A stretch of 64,000 nt of DNA from Nodosilinea sp. FACHB-141 (GTDB taxonomy: Bacteria; Cyanobacteriota; Cyanobacteriia; Phormidesmidales; Phormidesmidaceae). The translations under genes and the position numbers were made by a program. The stretch spans positions 124,001 to 188,000 of the forward strand of contig NZ_JACJPP010000012.1 in NCBI RefSeq assembly GCF_014696135.1. The letters are read 5' to 3'. The notes below the pieces were generated by a model, which did not search any database, was not told the DNA's origin, and saw nothing but the letters and a program-made list of their open reading frames with translations. This document shows, in pieces, positions 18,599-27,579 of the stretch (its first letter is position 1; the number at the start of each line of letters is the position of its first letter).

Positions 18599-19123
18599 AT
18601 GGCCTCTGAGTCTTCCCGAAAGCGGCTGCCCTTTGAGCCAGGTGGTAAGAGTGGTAGCAAGCCTGCCGATGAGTCACCAAAGGCTGCTAAGCCAGCCCGT
18701 ACAAAGAAATCAGCCAAAAAGCCAGCTGCCGTGAATAAACCTGCTGCGGCCAAGCCAGTTGTTGCTAGCAAAAAGCCAGCTGAAGCTAAGCGGTCGAACA
18801 GTGCAACAACCGCTATCCCTCAGGTGGTGAGCGATCGCATGCTGCGCCGCATGTTGGCCTTCTCCGGCGTCCCCACGGGGCTGGGAATACTGACCTTTTT
18901 CGTTAGCTACTATCTCGTAGCTAATCAGGTAGTAGAGTTGCCTTCTTACTTTGTACTGCTAGTAACCCTAGGCTGCTTTGGCCTGGGGGTAGTAGGCCTT
19001 ACTTATGGTGTGCTGTCAGCATCTTGGGATGAAGAACGCCCCGGCACCTGGTTGGGCTTAGACGAGTTTCGAGTTAACTTTGGCCGTGTAACCGGCGCCT
19101 GGGGTGCTAAGTCAGAGCGCTAG
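18599..19123 (+). CDS. PAM68-like photosystem II assembly protein
   Basis: Protein of 174 aa: a Lys/Ala/Pro-rich basic N-terminus (about 1-75), then two membrane helices (about 98-118 and 124-146), and a conserved end (SASWDEERPGTWLGLDEF). This matches the PAM68/DUF3464 family, which helps early photosystem II assembly in thylakoid membranes. It follows rpsO, as in other cyanobacteria. Confidence 0.9.
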   Translation: MASESSRKRLPFEPGGKSGSKPADESPKAAKPARTKKSAKKPAAVNKPAAAKPVVASKKPAEAKRSNSATTAIPQVVSDRMLRRMLAFSGVPTGLGILTFFVSYYLVANQVVELPSYFVLLVTLGCFGLGVVGLTYGVLSASWDEERPGTWLGLDEFRVNFGRVTGAWGAKSER

Positions 19124-19289
19124 GGCCAAGACTGGATATCCACCTGACTTCTAAGGGTCGACAATATAGCCGCTTGGGCATTCAGTAAAGCCTCTCCAGA
19201 ATGCCGGGCTTAGGCACACCCAATATTTCCTACGGTTTTCGTTCTTTGCGTTGTATTTTTTGCCATAGCTCCTGCCTTTTTGATCAGGG

Positions 19290-20489
19290 CTATGTCTCAC
19301 TGTCTGGACCAGTAGACGACTTCATAATCTGCTCAATCTGCTCTTCCATCATTTTGAGCAGCTGACTCAAGGCCTCCAGTGTCCGCGCCGAAGGAGGCTC
19401 AATTGTCAGCGACTGGCGAGCCCGGTGACGAATCTCAAAAATACGTTTTTGCAGGGTTTGAGCAACCCCAAGGGCATCCTCTCCCATCTGTTTAATTTGC
19501 TGCTGCTGATAAAACTTGAGGGCGGCTCCCCGTAGGACTTGAAGGGTAGCTTCTTCGCCGTGGGCACCCGACATTAGCCGCAGGCGCAGCAACACGCGTT
19601 CGCCTTTGTACAGCCGCTCAATGTCGGCCTGTTTTGGTTGGGCAGTTGGTAGCAGGGGCAGATGCGTTAGCCGCTTGAGTTCGTTGATGACGCTTTGAAC
19701 CTGGTCGAGGCTCAGGTTTTTTAGGGCGGCTTGAACCACGCCGTCTCTGCTCCAGAGCACTTGACCATGGGCGGCTCGCCGTTCTAGATAGAGACGCCCA
19801 ATGCCCTCGGTTAGCACCTGATAAAGCAGCGCCTGGGTAAGTTTAGGGGGCGGTAAGCGATGTAGTTGGTTAAGCGGAACCTGGCTAAGAATCGGGTCAA
19901 GCACAAGGGCTAGGGGTTGAGACTCTAGCTCAATTCCTGGAGGTTGAGGTTGGGGCGGAGTTGGAGTAGAGAGAGCAGGCGGCAGGTTGGGAGCTGGGCG
20001 ATCGCTCTGCAATTCTTTTGGGCTGTCAGCGACTGGGGTGGGGCGATCGCTTCTCAGATCTTCTGGGCTATCAACAATAAACGTGAGAAACTCATCGACC
20101 TGGTTTTGCGGCTGGGGCACTGCCTCATCTTGCGGCTGGGGCTTAGCTTTTTGCCGAGATGCGTGACTTAGATACTTAGAGAGCATTTTGCGCTGCCAGT
20201 CAGAGGCTACGGGCCACGACACTACAGAGCAGTGAATGAAGGAGACTTGCTTGCGGGCATATTCCGTAGCGACGGTGTCCGACGGGTTGACCATGCCGAG
20301 GTGTAGGCAACTCGACTCCACAGAGAGAGGAATAATCTCGTGGTAGAGACAGGCCTCAAAGGGCAAGATGCTATCGATTAGAGAGAGCATTTGGTCCACA
20401 TTGAGGCGGCTATCAATAGCCGGGCTGCCGCTTTGCACGTCAAGGGCAGAAAGGTCGTTGGATGGAGAGTGAGTGTCGGGCTCCGGCAT
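19290..20489 (-). CDS. PilB/GspE-like protein without the ATPase domain
   Basis: Protein of 399 aa. Residues ~30-110 resemble the MshEN/GspE N-terminal domain (LPFEACLYHEIIPLSVE, LHLGMVNPSDTVATEYARK). A Pro/Gln-rich linker follows (~115-200). Residues ~205-320 resemble the PilB/PilT N2 domain that precedes the motor (LLYQVLTEGIGRLYLE, VLWSRDGVV, VINELKRLTHLPLLP, MSGAHGEEATLQVLRG). It then ends in a helical tail with no Walker A, Asp box, Walker B or His box. So it could bind c-di-GMP or a pilus-motor partner but not power pilus assembly. Similar truncated proteins may be widespread in cyanobacteria. No other pilus gene is nearby. Confidence 0.7.
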   Translation of the reverse strand: MPEPDTHSPSNDLSALDVQSGSPAIDSRLNVDQMLSLIDSILPFEACLYHEIIPLSVESSCLHLGMVNPSDTVATEYARKQVSFIHCSVVSWPVASDWQRKMLSKYLSHASRQKAKPQPQDEAVPQPQNQVDEFLTFIVDSPEDLRSDRPTPVADSPKELQSDRPAPNLPPALSTPTPPQPQPPGIELESQPLALVLDPILSQVPLNQLHRLPPPKLTQALLYQVLTEGIGRLYLERRAAHGQVLWSRDGVVQAALKNLSLDQVQSVINELKRLTHLPLLPTAQPKQADIERLYKGERVLLRLRLMSGAHGEEATLQVLRGAALKFYQQQQIKQMGEDALGVAQTLQKRIFEIRHRARQSLTIEPPSARTLEALSQLLKMMEEQIEQIMKSSTGPDSET

Positions 20490-20878
20490 GGGCCTGGCAA
20501 GATAACGATCAGGATTTCCTTATGCTAGGCGTGGGGCAAGACGCGAAGGTAAATTCTTAAGATCAGCCTATTAATCTTTATGAGAGACTTTACTATTTTG
20601 CTGGATTTGCAGTCAGTTGCCCAGGCTGTTGGAGAATCGGCAGTGACGAAAAGGACATTACAAGGACTAAAACACTACTAGAAAGGACTGTTCCAGTGTT
20701 GTGATCAGTGCTGTTGTTGGTCAACCGCTAAAAGTTGGCTGCTTTGCTCGCGATCGCAATTCTTGCGGCGTCGCGTCTTTCGGTCGACGACTTTCTGTCA
20801 GCAACCCAGGCAATGCTGATGGTGTTCTCTCTATACCCAAGCTCTGCTTCTGTAGATCAACTAGAGATACCCAAGGGA
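20490..20878. other. Spacer upstream of the PilB-like gene
   Basis: 389 bp between two minus-strand genes. No ORF with a ribosome site or family match was seen. It should hold the promoter of the PilB-like gene and the end of the upstream cluster. Nothing else was recognised. Confidence 0.5.
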
Positions 20879-22930
20879 CTACTGAGCTGAGGCGCCTTCC
20901 CGTGCAGCGTCTGGGGTAATGACTTGGCTTGGCTCTGCATCTGGTAGGGCGATCGCCTCTGGTTCTAAAGGCTCGACATTCGTGGGAGAGGTCCTCAGCG
21001 ACAGGTCGTCTGAGCTGACCTGCTCGAACCCCAAGGGCTTTTCTGGCTCAGGAGTGCTCGCCGCGTCAGCGGGGACAGCGGTAGGTTCCGCTTCTAGAAC
21101 AGCTAAAGGCGCTGCTGAAGTATTTAGGGCATCCGGGGCCTCGGGCGGTTCGGCCTCTGGATTGGCGGTAACCTCGGTTGCCGGAGACACAGGGTCTTCC
21201 TGAGGCGCTGTAGCTGGCTGCGCATCGGGTTCTGCAACGGTAGCCTGAGGCATATAGATCGTGCTGTCGGGGAATGCCCCAGGTACAGGGGATGTAGTAG
21301 TGATTGGAACAACGGATTGGCTACCTTCTCTTGCGTCGGCCCAGGATGGAGGGGCGATCGCAGCTGGCTCCGCTACCGTCTCTGCTGGAGGTGCAGCGGC
21401 AGACGGCACCAAATCTGTTCCAAGCTCTTGAGCTCCACTGTCGGTAGCCGCTGCTGGTATCGGGGTCGGTGATGTCTCATCGGCAGAAGGTGCACTATCG
21501 CTACTAGCAACCGATGCTGGCGGTGGAGCTGTTGCCTCGTCGTGGTCTGGGACGGCGGTTGTGGTAGCAGAACCATTGCCCCGGTTAAACAGGGCGTTAG
21601 CAAGGGAGGCTGTCTGCGGCGAGGTGCCAGCTCCTGACGGGAACGCCGCTTGGGAGAAGCGTTCGACGGTAACCTGCCATAGTGCTGCTAGCGGATCGGT
21701 GTCACTGGCCTCAGCTGGGTTTGGCGAAGCGGCGACCGCCTCGTTGGTCGGTTCAATCTGGGCAACAGGGTCACTGGGAGAAGTCCACATTTGCAGTACC
21801 TCATCTACAGGCTCCGCCTCAGAGCTGTTCAGAGCCACCAAGCTTTCAGGCTCGGGGGCAGGGGTTAGCACCCAGGTCTGGGGATGGAGGTCAGGGTTTT
21901 GGGTCTCATAGGCAGCGATCGCCTGGGCTACGGCACTGGCCCGGCGCTGCTGGTCACGGCGAATGCCGGCTTCGGTGTTGCCCAACCCAGGGGCATTCCA
22001 GCGCCCGGTGTTGGGGTTGATATAGGAACGGGTGCGAGCCACCAAAATGGCCTCAGAACCCTCGTATCCATTCGCCTTAGCCTCAGCGAGACGCTCAATG
22101 TAACCCACCTGCCCGATGGCGGCTAGGGGCGATTGATTGGCCAGGTCCAGCCCGTTGAGGGTTTCCTCAAGGGTAAGGTTCAGGCCGTGCTTGAGGGCTC
22201 TTTGGCGCAGCACATCCCCTTGATTTTGAAGTCGGGCCAGCTGTTTTTGGTCGGCTTCTTCGGGAGTTTGAGCCCCGTGCTGGTAGGAAAACGTGCCCAT
22301 GTTCCACACACGGTTGCCGGGGTCGGTGTGGCCAAAATAGGCAGGATTAATCGCGCCGTTGGGAGTGCGAGTGCCCTCAGCACTGCCCACTGCCCTGGCT
22401 ACTAGAGAATCTGAGTTGCCTTCAAATAGACCTAACAATGGGTTGGGAGTGGCTTTAGGCTCAGACAATTTTGCCTGGGCCATGATCACCGCCGCTGAGG
22501 GTTCCAACCCAAAATCGAGGGCTAGCCGCTGCGTTTCCTTTGGTGGTTCAACCTTGGGTTCTGGGGCGACTGGTTCAGGAGCTGCAGCCACCATCACTGG
22601 GGCCATGGACAGCGGTGGAGCCGGTGGCAACAGGGCAGTGGCCGATGTGCTCTCATTCAGACCTACGGCTACCCCGCGCTGATATACCCCCGCCGGCAGC
22701 TGCTGGGGGGAGTGGTAGCGCATTGGGGGATTGGCTGCCTGGGCCGGAATGGGCAGGGGCTGGTTGGCGTTGTCTACCGCTGGTGCGACAGCCTCGGCGA
22801 TCGGCGGCGGCTCCACCCACTGAGGCGGCGAGAGCTCAAAGCTAAGAATGCCGTCGTCGGCCTGCACCGCAGTCGGGCAAAGCAGTGCCAGCAGAGCACT
22901 AGCGGCTAGGAGAGTGAGATGTAGCTTCAT
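20879..22930 (-). CDS. Secreted protein with lysozyme-like central domain and Pro/Ala-rich tail
   Basis: Protein of 683 aa starting with a clear signal peptide (MKLHLTLLAASALLALL, cleavage near AVQA-DD). After a Pro-rich spacer, residues ~170-345 form the only well-ordered part: ARAVGSAEGTRTPNGAINP, YFGHTDPGNRVWNMGTFSYQ, LALNG-type helices, AILVARTRSYINPNTGRWN and RRDQQRRASAVAQAIAAY. The glutamate in GSAEGT followed by a helical domain recalls muramidase/lysozyme-like folds, but the assignment is tentative. The C-terminal ~330 residues are Pro/Ala/Glu-rich and disordered. It is the last gene of a four-gene minus-strand cluster whose other products are also membrane or envelope proteins. Confidence 0.75.
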   Translation of the reverse strand: MKLHLTLLAASALLALLCPTAVQADDGILSFELSPPQWVEPPPIAEAVAPAVDNANQPLPIPAQAANPPMRYHSPQQLPAGVYQRGVAVGLNESTSATALLPPAPPLSMAPVMVAAAPEPVAPEPKVEPPKETQRLALDFGLEPSAAVIMAQAKLSEPKATPNPLLGLFEGNSDSLVARAVGSAEGTRTPNGAINPAYFGHTDPGNRVWNMGTFSYQHGAQTPEEADQKQLARLQNQGDVLRQRALKHGLNLTLEETLNGLDLANQSPLAAIGQVGYIERLAEAKANGYEGSEAILVARTRSYINPNTGRWNAPGLGNTEAGIRRDQQRRASAVAQAIAAYETQNPDLHPQTWVLTPAPEPESLVALNSSEAEPVDEVLQMWTSPSDPVAQIEPTNEAVAASPNPAEASDTDPLAALWQVTVERFSQAAFPSGAGTSPQTASLANALFNRGNGSATTTAVPDHDEATAPPPASVASSDSAPSADETSPTPIPAAATDSGAQELGTDLVPSAAAPPAETVAEPAAIAPPSWADAREGSQSVVPITTTSPVPGAFPDSTIYMPQATVAEPDAQPATAPQEDPVSPATEVTANPEAEPPEAPDALNTSAAPLAVLEAEPTAVPADAASTPEPEKPLGFEQVSSDDLSLRTSPTNVEPLEPEAIALPDAEPSQVITPDAAREGASAQ

Positions 22931-23004
22931 GGGCAGAAGGAGGTTAAATTGCCGGGAGCAGGCTTAAAGGAGTTGATTGGAGTTCTGAAACAGCGCGGCT
23001 AGGC

Positions 23005-23616
23005 CTAGAACGGTAAGCGTGGCGGTGGTCGATTGAGCGATCGCTCCAGCACGCGATCGGAGGGCTCGACCATAGCCCAGGAGCCATCGGGCTGCCGTCG
23101 CAGGGTGGCAAAGTGAATGTAGCGCCCGCGCCCCATCACGTCTCCGGCTTCAATGGGTCCCAAATGGGGACGGCTAACACCGCAGTAGCGAAACAGGTAG
23201 GCCGGTACCTCTGGGCTCGAAAAGTAAATACAGTTAAACCCCTTGGCTGCCAGTTCTACCTGGCCCGTAAAAGGAGCGCGCAGCCGAGCACCCTGCAGCC
23301 GGATCGAAATATCGCCCAGGCTGCCGGTTACTAATTGCCCAGCCACGCGATCGCCCGATTCGATCTCCCAAGCTTGCTTCAGCACAATCTGACGGGGCGC
23401 CATCGGCGTCAGCCTGCCGCAACCACCCAGGCCAAGCAGCAGCATGCCCAATCCTAGACCTAGGGCCAGTCGGCCGAGTCCAAGGGGTAGTCTGCTCGAG
23501 CGCCAGGGCTGAGAAAACCGACCTCTTGCCCAGGAGCCTAGGGGTCTCCAGCCAAATTGGCCGCTCAGCAGCAGGGCACTATTGAAACCGAAAGCGGTAG
23601 CCAGCGTACTCGTCAT
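23005..23616 (-). CDS. Probable lipoprotein of the envelope cluster
   Basis: Protein of up to 203 aa. The hydrophobic run ending LLLGLGGCGRL is a lipobox, so the mature protein would begin at a Cys near residue 67. A start inside the long N-terminal extension is therefore likely. The mature part (about 135 aa) contains DRVAGQLVTGSLGDISIRLQG, a segment with paired aromatics and IHFATLRRQPDGSW; it looks beta-rich. No family is recognised. The annotated ATG overlaps the upstream 137-aa gene by 38 nt. Confidence 0.7.
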   Translation of the reverse strand: MTSTLATAFGFNSALLLSGQFGWRPLGSWARGRFSQPWRSSRLPLGLGRLALGLGLGMLLLGLGGCGRLTPMAPRQIVLKQAWEIESGDRVAGQLVTGSLGDISIRLQGARLRAPFTGQVELAAKGFNCIYFSSPEVPAYLFRYCGVSRPHLGPIEAGDVMGRGRYIHFATLRRQPDGSWAMVEPSDRVLERSLNRPPPRLPF

Positions 23617-23992
23617 TTTCGTACAGAATTACTAGCTGAACGGTCGGATCCCACGCCATGGGGTATGCTTCGCGCTCTGAAACTACCCCAGAGCGTACTT
23701 GGAGCTGAGGCAGGCTACAGTAGGGCTCGGCAACAATCTTGCGCACATTCTCTTTCGGGTCACGCTCGGGCACGACCAGCAGCTGAGCGAGCTGCTCACG
23801 GCTCAACTGGGCAGTGCTCTGCACAATCTTTTCGCATCCCTCAACGCTCTGGGTACCAGCCGCCTGCAACCAGCCGCCCAGCCTCTGACCGTCGATGGCC
23901 AGTAACCCGATGGCTAACACAATGGCCCCTGCGATAAAGGGCTTGGCATTTGCCAAAGTGATTTTCTCTCTCTGGGGATGCATTGGAACCAT
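23579..23992 (-). CDS. Single-pass membrane protein of the envelope cluster
   Basis: Protein of 137 aa: one membrane helix near the N-terminus (PFIAGAIVLAIGLLAIDG, about 18-36), then an extracytoplasmic domain with two Cys (SVEGCEKIVQ and AEPYCSLPQL) that could form a disulfide, and a C-terminal beta segment (VQLVILYENDEYAGYRFRF). No family is recognised. It overlaps the lipoprotein gene downstream and lies 44 nt below the first gene of the cluster. Confidence 0.72.
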   Translation of the reverse strand: MVPMHPQREKITLANAKPFIAGAIVLAIGLLAIDGQRLGGWLQAAGTQSVEGCEKIVQSTAQLSREQLAQLLVVPERDPKENVRKIVAEPYCSLPQLQVRSGVVSEREAYPMAWDPTVQLVILYENDEYAGYRFRFQ

Positions 23993-24036
23993 CAGCTGCC
24001 TCCTTAAAACTCAATGAAGAATAGAGCTAACCCGCG

Positions 24037-25056
24037 CTAGAGCCGGCCGCCCACAACCAGTCCTAAAACCAGCAAAAACACCCGAATGGCTGGGCCAAAG
24101 GCTAGTTTGGGGGCCAGGGTTGCTCGGTAGAGGGCATAGGCTGTGATCGCGGTAATTGCTGCTACTGCTACTGACCAAAGCGCTGGAAAGGCGGCCAGTA
24201 GCAGATTCAAAGCCAGTCGACCAATGACTCCACCCCCCAACCACAGCACCCCGTCAACCACAGAAAGAGATGCTCCTCGCTGCGGCTGCCCCAGTGGAGC
24301 ACTAGACGCAACCGAGGGTCTGGCCTGCTGAGGGGCCACAAAGCGAGCGATCGCCAACCCGGTATTCCATACGGTGCGGCTCAGGCGAGCAACCAGCTCA
24401 GACGGCTCTTGCCCCAGGGCGACCAAATCAGAAGCTAGGGCACTCCACTGGCTTCGCCCCCGACGTTTAGAAGGACCATAGGTGGTGCGCAAATGGCCAG
24501 CCAGCTGGTTGACCTCGGCTCCAATAGGATTGGCCCGAGGCCCAGGGGATGGGGTGGGGCTAACGGTACGGTAAGCCAATACGATATTGCCTTGGCTATC
24601 CATCTCTGCCGACGCTAGAACTGCCCGCTCGACGTCGAGGTAGGGAGGCGCTATAGGCTGCCCCTGGGCGTTGGCAATGGGATGAGTGCGAGTCAAGCGA
24701 GCCCGGATCAGCTGCATTTCTGCGATCGCCCGTTCCTGCTCTGACGATAGCTGGTTAATCTTGTGCGCCATAGCGTTCAGGCGTTTGAGGTAGACTTCTG
24801 CAGGCGCTGATCCAGCGGGTAAGCTGGCCGCTAGATCGGCTCCCCCTGCCTGTTCAGAGCGCCATTGCAGAGCATTAATAGCCGTAGAAAAATCTACGCT
24901 GGGGCGCGATGGCCCTCCAGGGACAGCCTGAGACCCTCGCACCACTGTGCTTGGCAGCGATGGTTCACTGGCCCAGTCAACTTGTACGGGGGCATCGTTT
25001 TGGCTCAGGGCGTTGACTGTGTTGGTGAGTTTGGTTTGAATGCTTTGAAAATCCAT
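24037..25056 (-). CDS. Membrane protein, first gene of the envelope cluster
   Basis: Protein of 339 aa of unknown family. The N-terminal ~230 residues are soluble, with a helical middle (NAMAHKINQLSSEQERAIAE) and a Pro/Gly-rich linker. Two or three membrane segments close the protein (about 265-335: VLWLGGGVIGRLALNLLLAAF, AVAAITAITAYALYR, VFLLVLGLVVGG). The start MDFQSIQTKL is preferred; an in-frame ATG 36 nt upstream is possible. A LexA-type palindrome lies about 125 nt upstream of this start. Confidence 0.7.
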   Translation of the reverse strand: MDFQSIQTKLTNTVNALSQNDAPVQVDWASEPSLPSTVVRGSQAVPGGPSRPSVDFSTAINALQWRSEQAGGADLAASLPAGSAPAEVYLKRLNAMAHKINQLSSEQERAIAEMQLIRARLTRTHPIANAQGQPIAPPYLDVERAVLASAEMDSQGNIVLAYRTVSPTPSPGPRANPIGAEVNQLAGHLRTTYGPSKRRGRSQWSALASDLVALGQEPSELVARLSRTVWNTGLAIARFVAPQQARPSVASSAPLGQPQRGASLSVVDGVLWLGGGVIGRLALNLLLAAFPALWSVAVAAITAITAYALYRATLAPKLAFGPAIRVFLLVLGLVVGGRL

Positions 25057-25180
25057 TGTCTGGTAACCGTGTGAGGAGCAGCCAAAAACCATTAACCCTG
25101 CCCATCAACTCACCTGGCTGGTGTAGAGCGATCGCTTATGACCGACAATCACCTGGCCAAGGGGCAGTCCCGAAAGATTT

Positions 25181-25194
25181 GGTACAAGTGTACC
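25181..25194. promoter_or_regulatory. LexA-type operator candidate
   Basis: GGTACAAGTGTACC fits the cyanobacterial LexA-box consensus RGTACNNNDGTWCB at every position and sits in a perfect 16-bp palindrome (TGGTACA-AG-TGTACCA). It lies upstream of the four-gene envelope cluster. Binding is not shown; a chance palindrome is possible. Confidence 0.5.
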
Positions 25195-25336
25195 ATGCTC
25201 TTTTGGGATTCGTACTAAAGAACGTACTATCTTCTTCGGCTTCTAGAGAAGCTGGGCTAGGAGAGTTGGCAGTAGGTAAGCGTTGATGTGGTTTGAAGCG
25301 GCAGTGCCGGGCATCCCCCTAAGAACGGGTTTCGCT

Positions 25337-25567
25337 TCAAAAAGCAGCCAAAATTGTGAAAATTGTCGGAAGAAACGTCGGTAACCCGGTCAGGCTCTGT
25401 AAATTGGGGGCACCTTGGTGACGATTTATCACAATTGCCTTTAGTGCTTGGCCTTGGCCAATGTTGGCTGCGCTGGCTTGGGGCGCGGCATTAACCTGAT
25501 TCAGGCCTAATTTCACGCTTGAGTAGAGGGCATCTTCGTCGTCGCTGCCGTTGCAGTACAGCTCCAT
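25337..25567 (-). CDS. Possible 76-aa small protein
   Basis: ATG-started open frame in the 580-bp spacer upstream of the permease gene: MELYCNGSDDEDALYSSVKL, then a hydrophilic middle and a hydrophobic end (FLPTIFTILAAF). Composition looks protein-like, but the ribosome site is weak and no family is recognised. It could equally be noise in the spacer, which otherwise holds only the LexA-type palindrome. Confidence 0.35.
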   Translation of the reverse strand: MELYCNGSDDEDALYSSVKLGLNQVNAAPQASAANIGQGQALKAIVINRHQGAPNLQSLTGLPTFLPTIFTILAAF

Positions 25568-25637
25568 AGAACTGCTCTATTAGGGCACTCTGAGCTTGGT
25601 AATTTACCTCTGCCCATCTACCCTACGAGTTGTTGCC

Positions 25638-26504
25638 ATGGTTAAGGCCTACGACAAAGCCCTGCGGCGTTCCTTTGCCCTCCCAGAGTTGACCAACTCC
25701 GGCTGTGTCTCCCGGCCTGAACCCCGACCGGCAGTGACCGTGCGGGCGAAATCTTGCCCTTATCACATTGTGATGGCCTGCTTTTTGGGCGGACAGGTGC
25801 TCATGCGCATTCTGCGTGGCCGAGTCAATGGCCAGCGGACCTTAGAGCAAATGGTTGCGGCAGGGCCATTCACCCTGACTCCAGTGCTGTTGACAAATGT
25901 TTTTGCTGGCATGATTTTTACTGTGCAAACCGCGCGCGAGCTGGAGCGCTTTGGAGCAATGCACGCCCTGGGTGGGGCCTTTGCTATGGCCTTCTGCCGA
26001 GAACTGGCCCCCATCTTGACGGCGGCAATCATGGCTGGGCAGGTGGGCACAGCCTACGCGGCTGAGATTGGCTGCATGAAGGTGACCGACCAGATCGATG
26101 CCCTCAAGGTGCTGCGCACAGACCCCATTGACTACCTAGTGGTGCCTCGGGTGGTGGCCTGCTGCGTGATGCTGCCAGTGCTCACGGTGCTGGGCCTCGT
26201 GCTGGGAATTGTCGGCGGAGCTGGGGTGGCCTTTTTGTTCTACGAAATGCCCGTGGAACAGTTTCTAGACTCAGTACGATCGCTGATGGTGCTCAACGAC
26301 CTGATTGCTGTCTTGATCAAATCGGTTTTGTTTGGGGCCATCGTCGCTTTGGCGGGCTGCACCTGGGGGTTGACGACCACCTGTAGCCGGTCGGTCGGTC
26401 GAGCTGCGACTTCAGCGGTGGTTACCACCTGGGTGGGGCTGTTTATGGTCGACTTCTTTCTATCGCTGGTGTTGTTCGGCGGTGCTGAGGTGGCGCTGCA
26501 CTAG
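25638..26504 (+). CDS. MlaE-family ABC lipid-transport permease
   Basis: Permease of 288 aa related to MlaE, which moves phospholipids or other lipids between the envelope membranes with an MlaD/MlaF-type partner. Conserved parts are the Q/N-rich first amphipathic segment, LTNVFAGMIFTVQTARELERFG, FCRELAPILTAAIMAGQVGTAYAAEIG, LRTDPIDYLVVPRV and the terminal WGLTTTCSRSVGRAATSAVV. Five to six membrane segments. The ATG at 25638 is preferred over an upstream TTG. Neither the ATPase nor the MCE-domain gene is adjacent, which is common in cyanobacteria. Confidence 0.92.
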   Translation: MVKAYDKALRRSFALPELTNSGCVSRPEPRPAVTVRAKSCPYHIVMACFLGGQVLMRILRGRVNGQRTLEQMVAAGPFTLTPVLLTNVFAGMIFTVQTARELERFGAMHALGGAFAMAFCRELAPILTAAIMAGQVGTAYAAEIGCMKVTDQIDALKVLRTDPIDYLVVPRVVACCVMLPVLTVLGLVLGIVGGAGVAFLFYEMPVEQFLDSVRSLMVLNDLIAVLIKSVLFGAIVALAGCTWGLTTTCSRSVGRAATSAVVTTWVGLFMVDFFLSLVLFGGAEVALH

Positions 26505-26590
26505 GTCATTGCTAGCTTGCAATCGACTCAGGCTCCCTTGCCAAAACCGCAGTCCTATAGCGACGACGGTTGGACAAAACTGCTGGAGTG

Positions 26591-27151
26591 CTATTCTGCC
26601 CCGGCTGGCAGCATGTCAAAATTAAAGTCTATGTAGGTGTGGTCGGGCATCATGGTCCCGATCAGGTTGGCCCCGTCGAGGTCAGTGTTGGTCAGGTCAG
26701 CTTCGCGCAGATCGGCTCCCTGGAGGTTGGCGTGGCTGAGGTTAGCGCCCCGCAGGCAGGCCCGTTTGAGGTTGGCGCCGCGCAGGTCACTGCCACTGAG
26801 CACGGCCTCTTTAAGAACAGCACTCTGAAGATTGATGCCGGTCAGCTTGGCTCCTGAAAGCAGAGCGCGGTTGAGGTGAGCGCCAGATAAATCGGCCCGA
26901 AAGAAGTCGCTGCCGATGAGGTTGGCCCAGTTGAGTTTGCTTTTGCGCAAGAGGCTGTGGGTAAACACGCCTCCCGGCATAAAAGCCCCCGATAGATTTA
27001 GGCCCGAGAGGTTGCAGTCAATAAATTCAACGAAGGGCAGCTTCATACCCTCCAGCGATACGTTCCGCAGATCTAAATGGTGGAACTTGAGCTGCCCACG
27101 ACTGTAGTTTTGGGTGAGTAGGTCAAGGGAGTAGCGCGTGTAGGAATGCAT
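26591..27151 (-). CDS. Pentapeptide-repeat protein
   Basis: Protein of 186 aa. From about residue 20 to 175 it is built of A(D/N)LxX pentapeptides (for example [20 protein letters not shown]), expected to form a right-handed quadrilateral beta-helix. There is no signal peptide or extra domain. Function is not predictable. It ends convergently against the MlaE permease. Confidence 0.92.
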   Translation of the reverse strand: MHSYTRYSLDLLTQNYSRGQLKFHHLDLRNVSLEGMKLPFVEFIDCNLSGLNLSGAFMPGGVFTHSLLRKSKLNWANLIGSDFFRADLSGAHLNRALLSGAKLTGINLQSAVLKEAVLSGSDLRGANLKRACLRGANLSHANLQGADLREADLTNTDLDGANLIGTMMPDHTYIDFNFDMLPAGAE

Positions 27152-27473
27152 GGGAAGGCCGTGTAGAGAAGGCTAGATTGAGCGATCGCAGACAGGCAAT
27201 CGTCTGGGCAATGCAAATGACCCGTGCGTCTCATCAATTGCTCAAACCCTTGCAGTGAGGGCTATTGACGCATTTACCGTGGATCTCATCCTAGACGCTT
27301 TTGCAGAGCATATACCCAAGGGACCTTTTAATATTTGTGTCCTCCTAGAGCTGCTTCGTGGTCAGCTTTGGGAGGGTAAGGGGAGCGATGAGCACTGGCT
27401 CCGCCACTTGGTCAAGAGAGATATCATTTGCAGCCATTCTCCGCAATCTAATTTGACATTTTGTTACATTTGA

Positions 27474-27491
27474 TTTACATTAAGTTACATA
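27474..27491 (+). promoter_or_regulatory. HLR1 box (RpaB-binding site) upstream of psb35
   Basis: TTTACATT-AA-GTTACATA matches the HLR1 consensus KTTACAWWNNKTTACAWW perfectly, and a third half-site GTTACATT lies at 27463-27470. RpaB uses such sites to control light-responsive photosystem genes. It lies 89 nt upstream of the Psb35-like start. The rest of the 27152-27579 spacer shows no supported gene. Confidence 0.78.
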
Positions 27492-27579
27492 AGCGCAATG
27501 CATCGGCATCGATTGCATCGCTGAGTTAGGTGAGCGGCGCGTTTTGCGACCGTCACCATCCCGCACTGGAGGTTTATTT

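Noticed and set aside
27255-27473. 72-codon frame upstream of psb35
   Set aside because: No ribosome site; it runs into the HLR1 promoter region.
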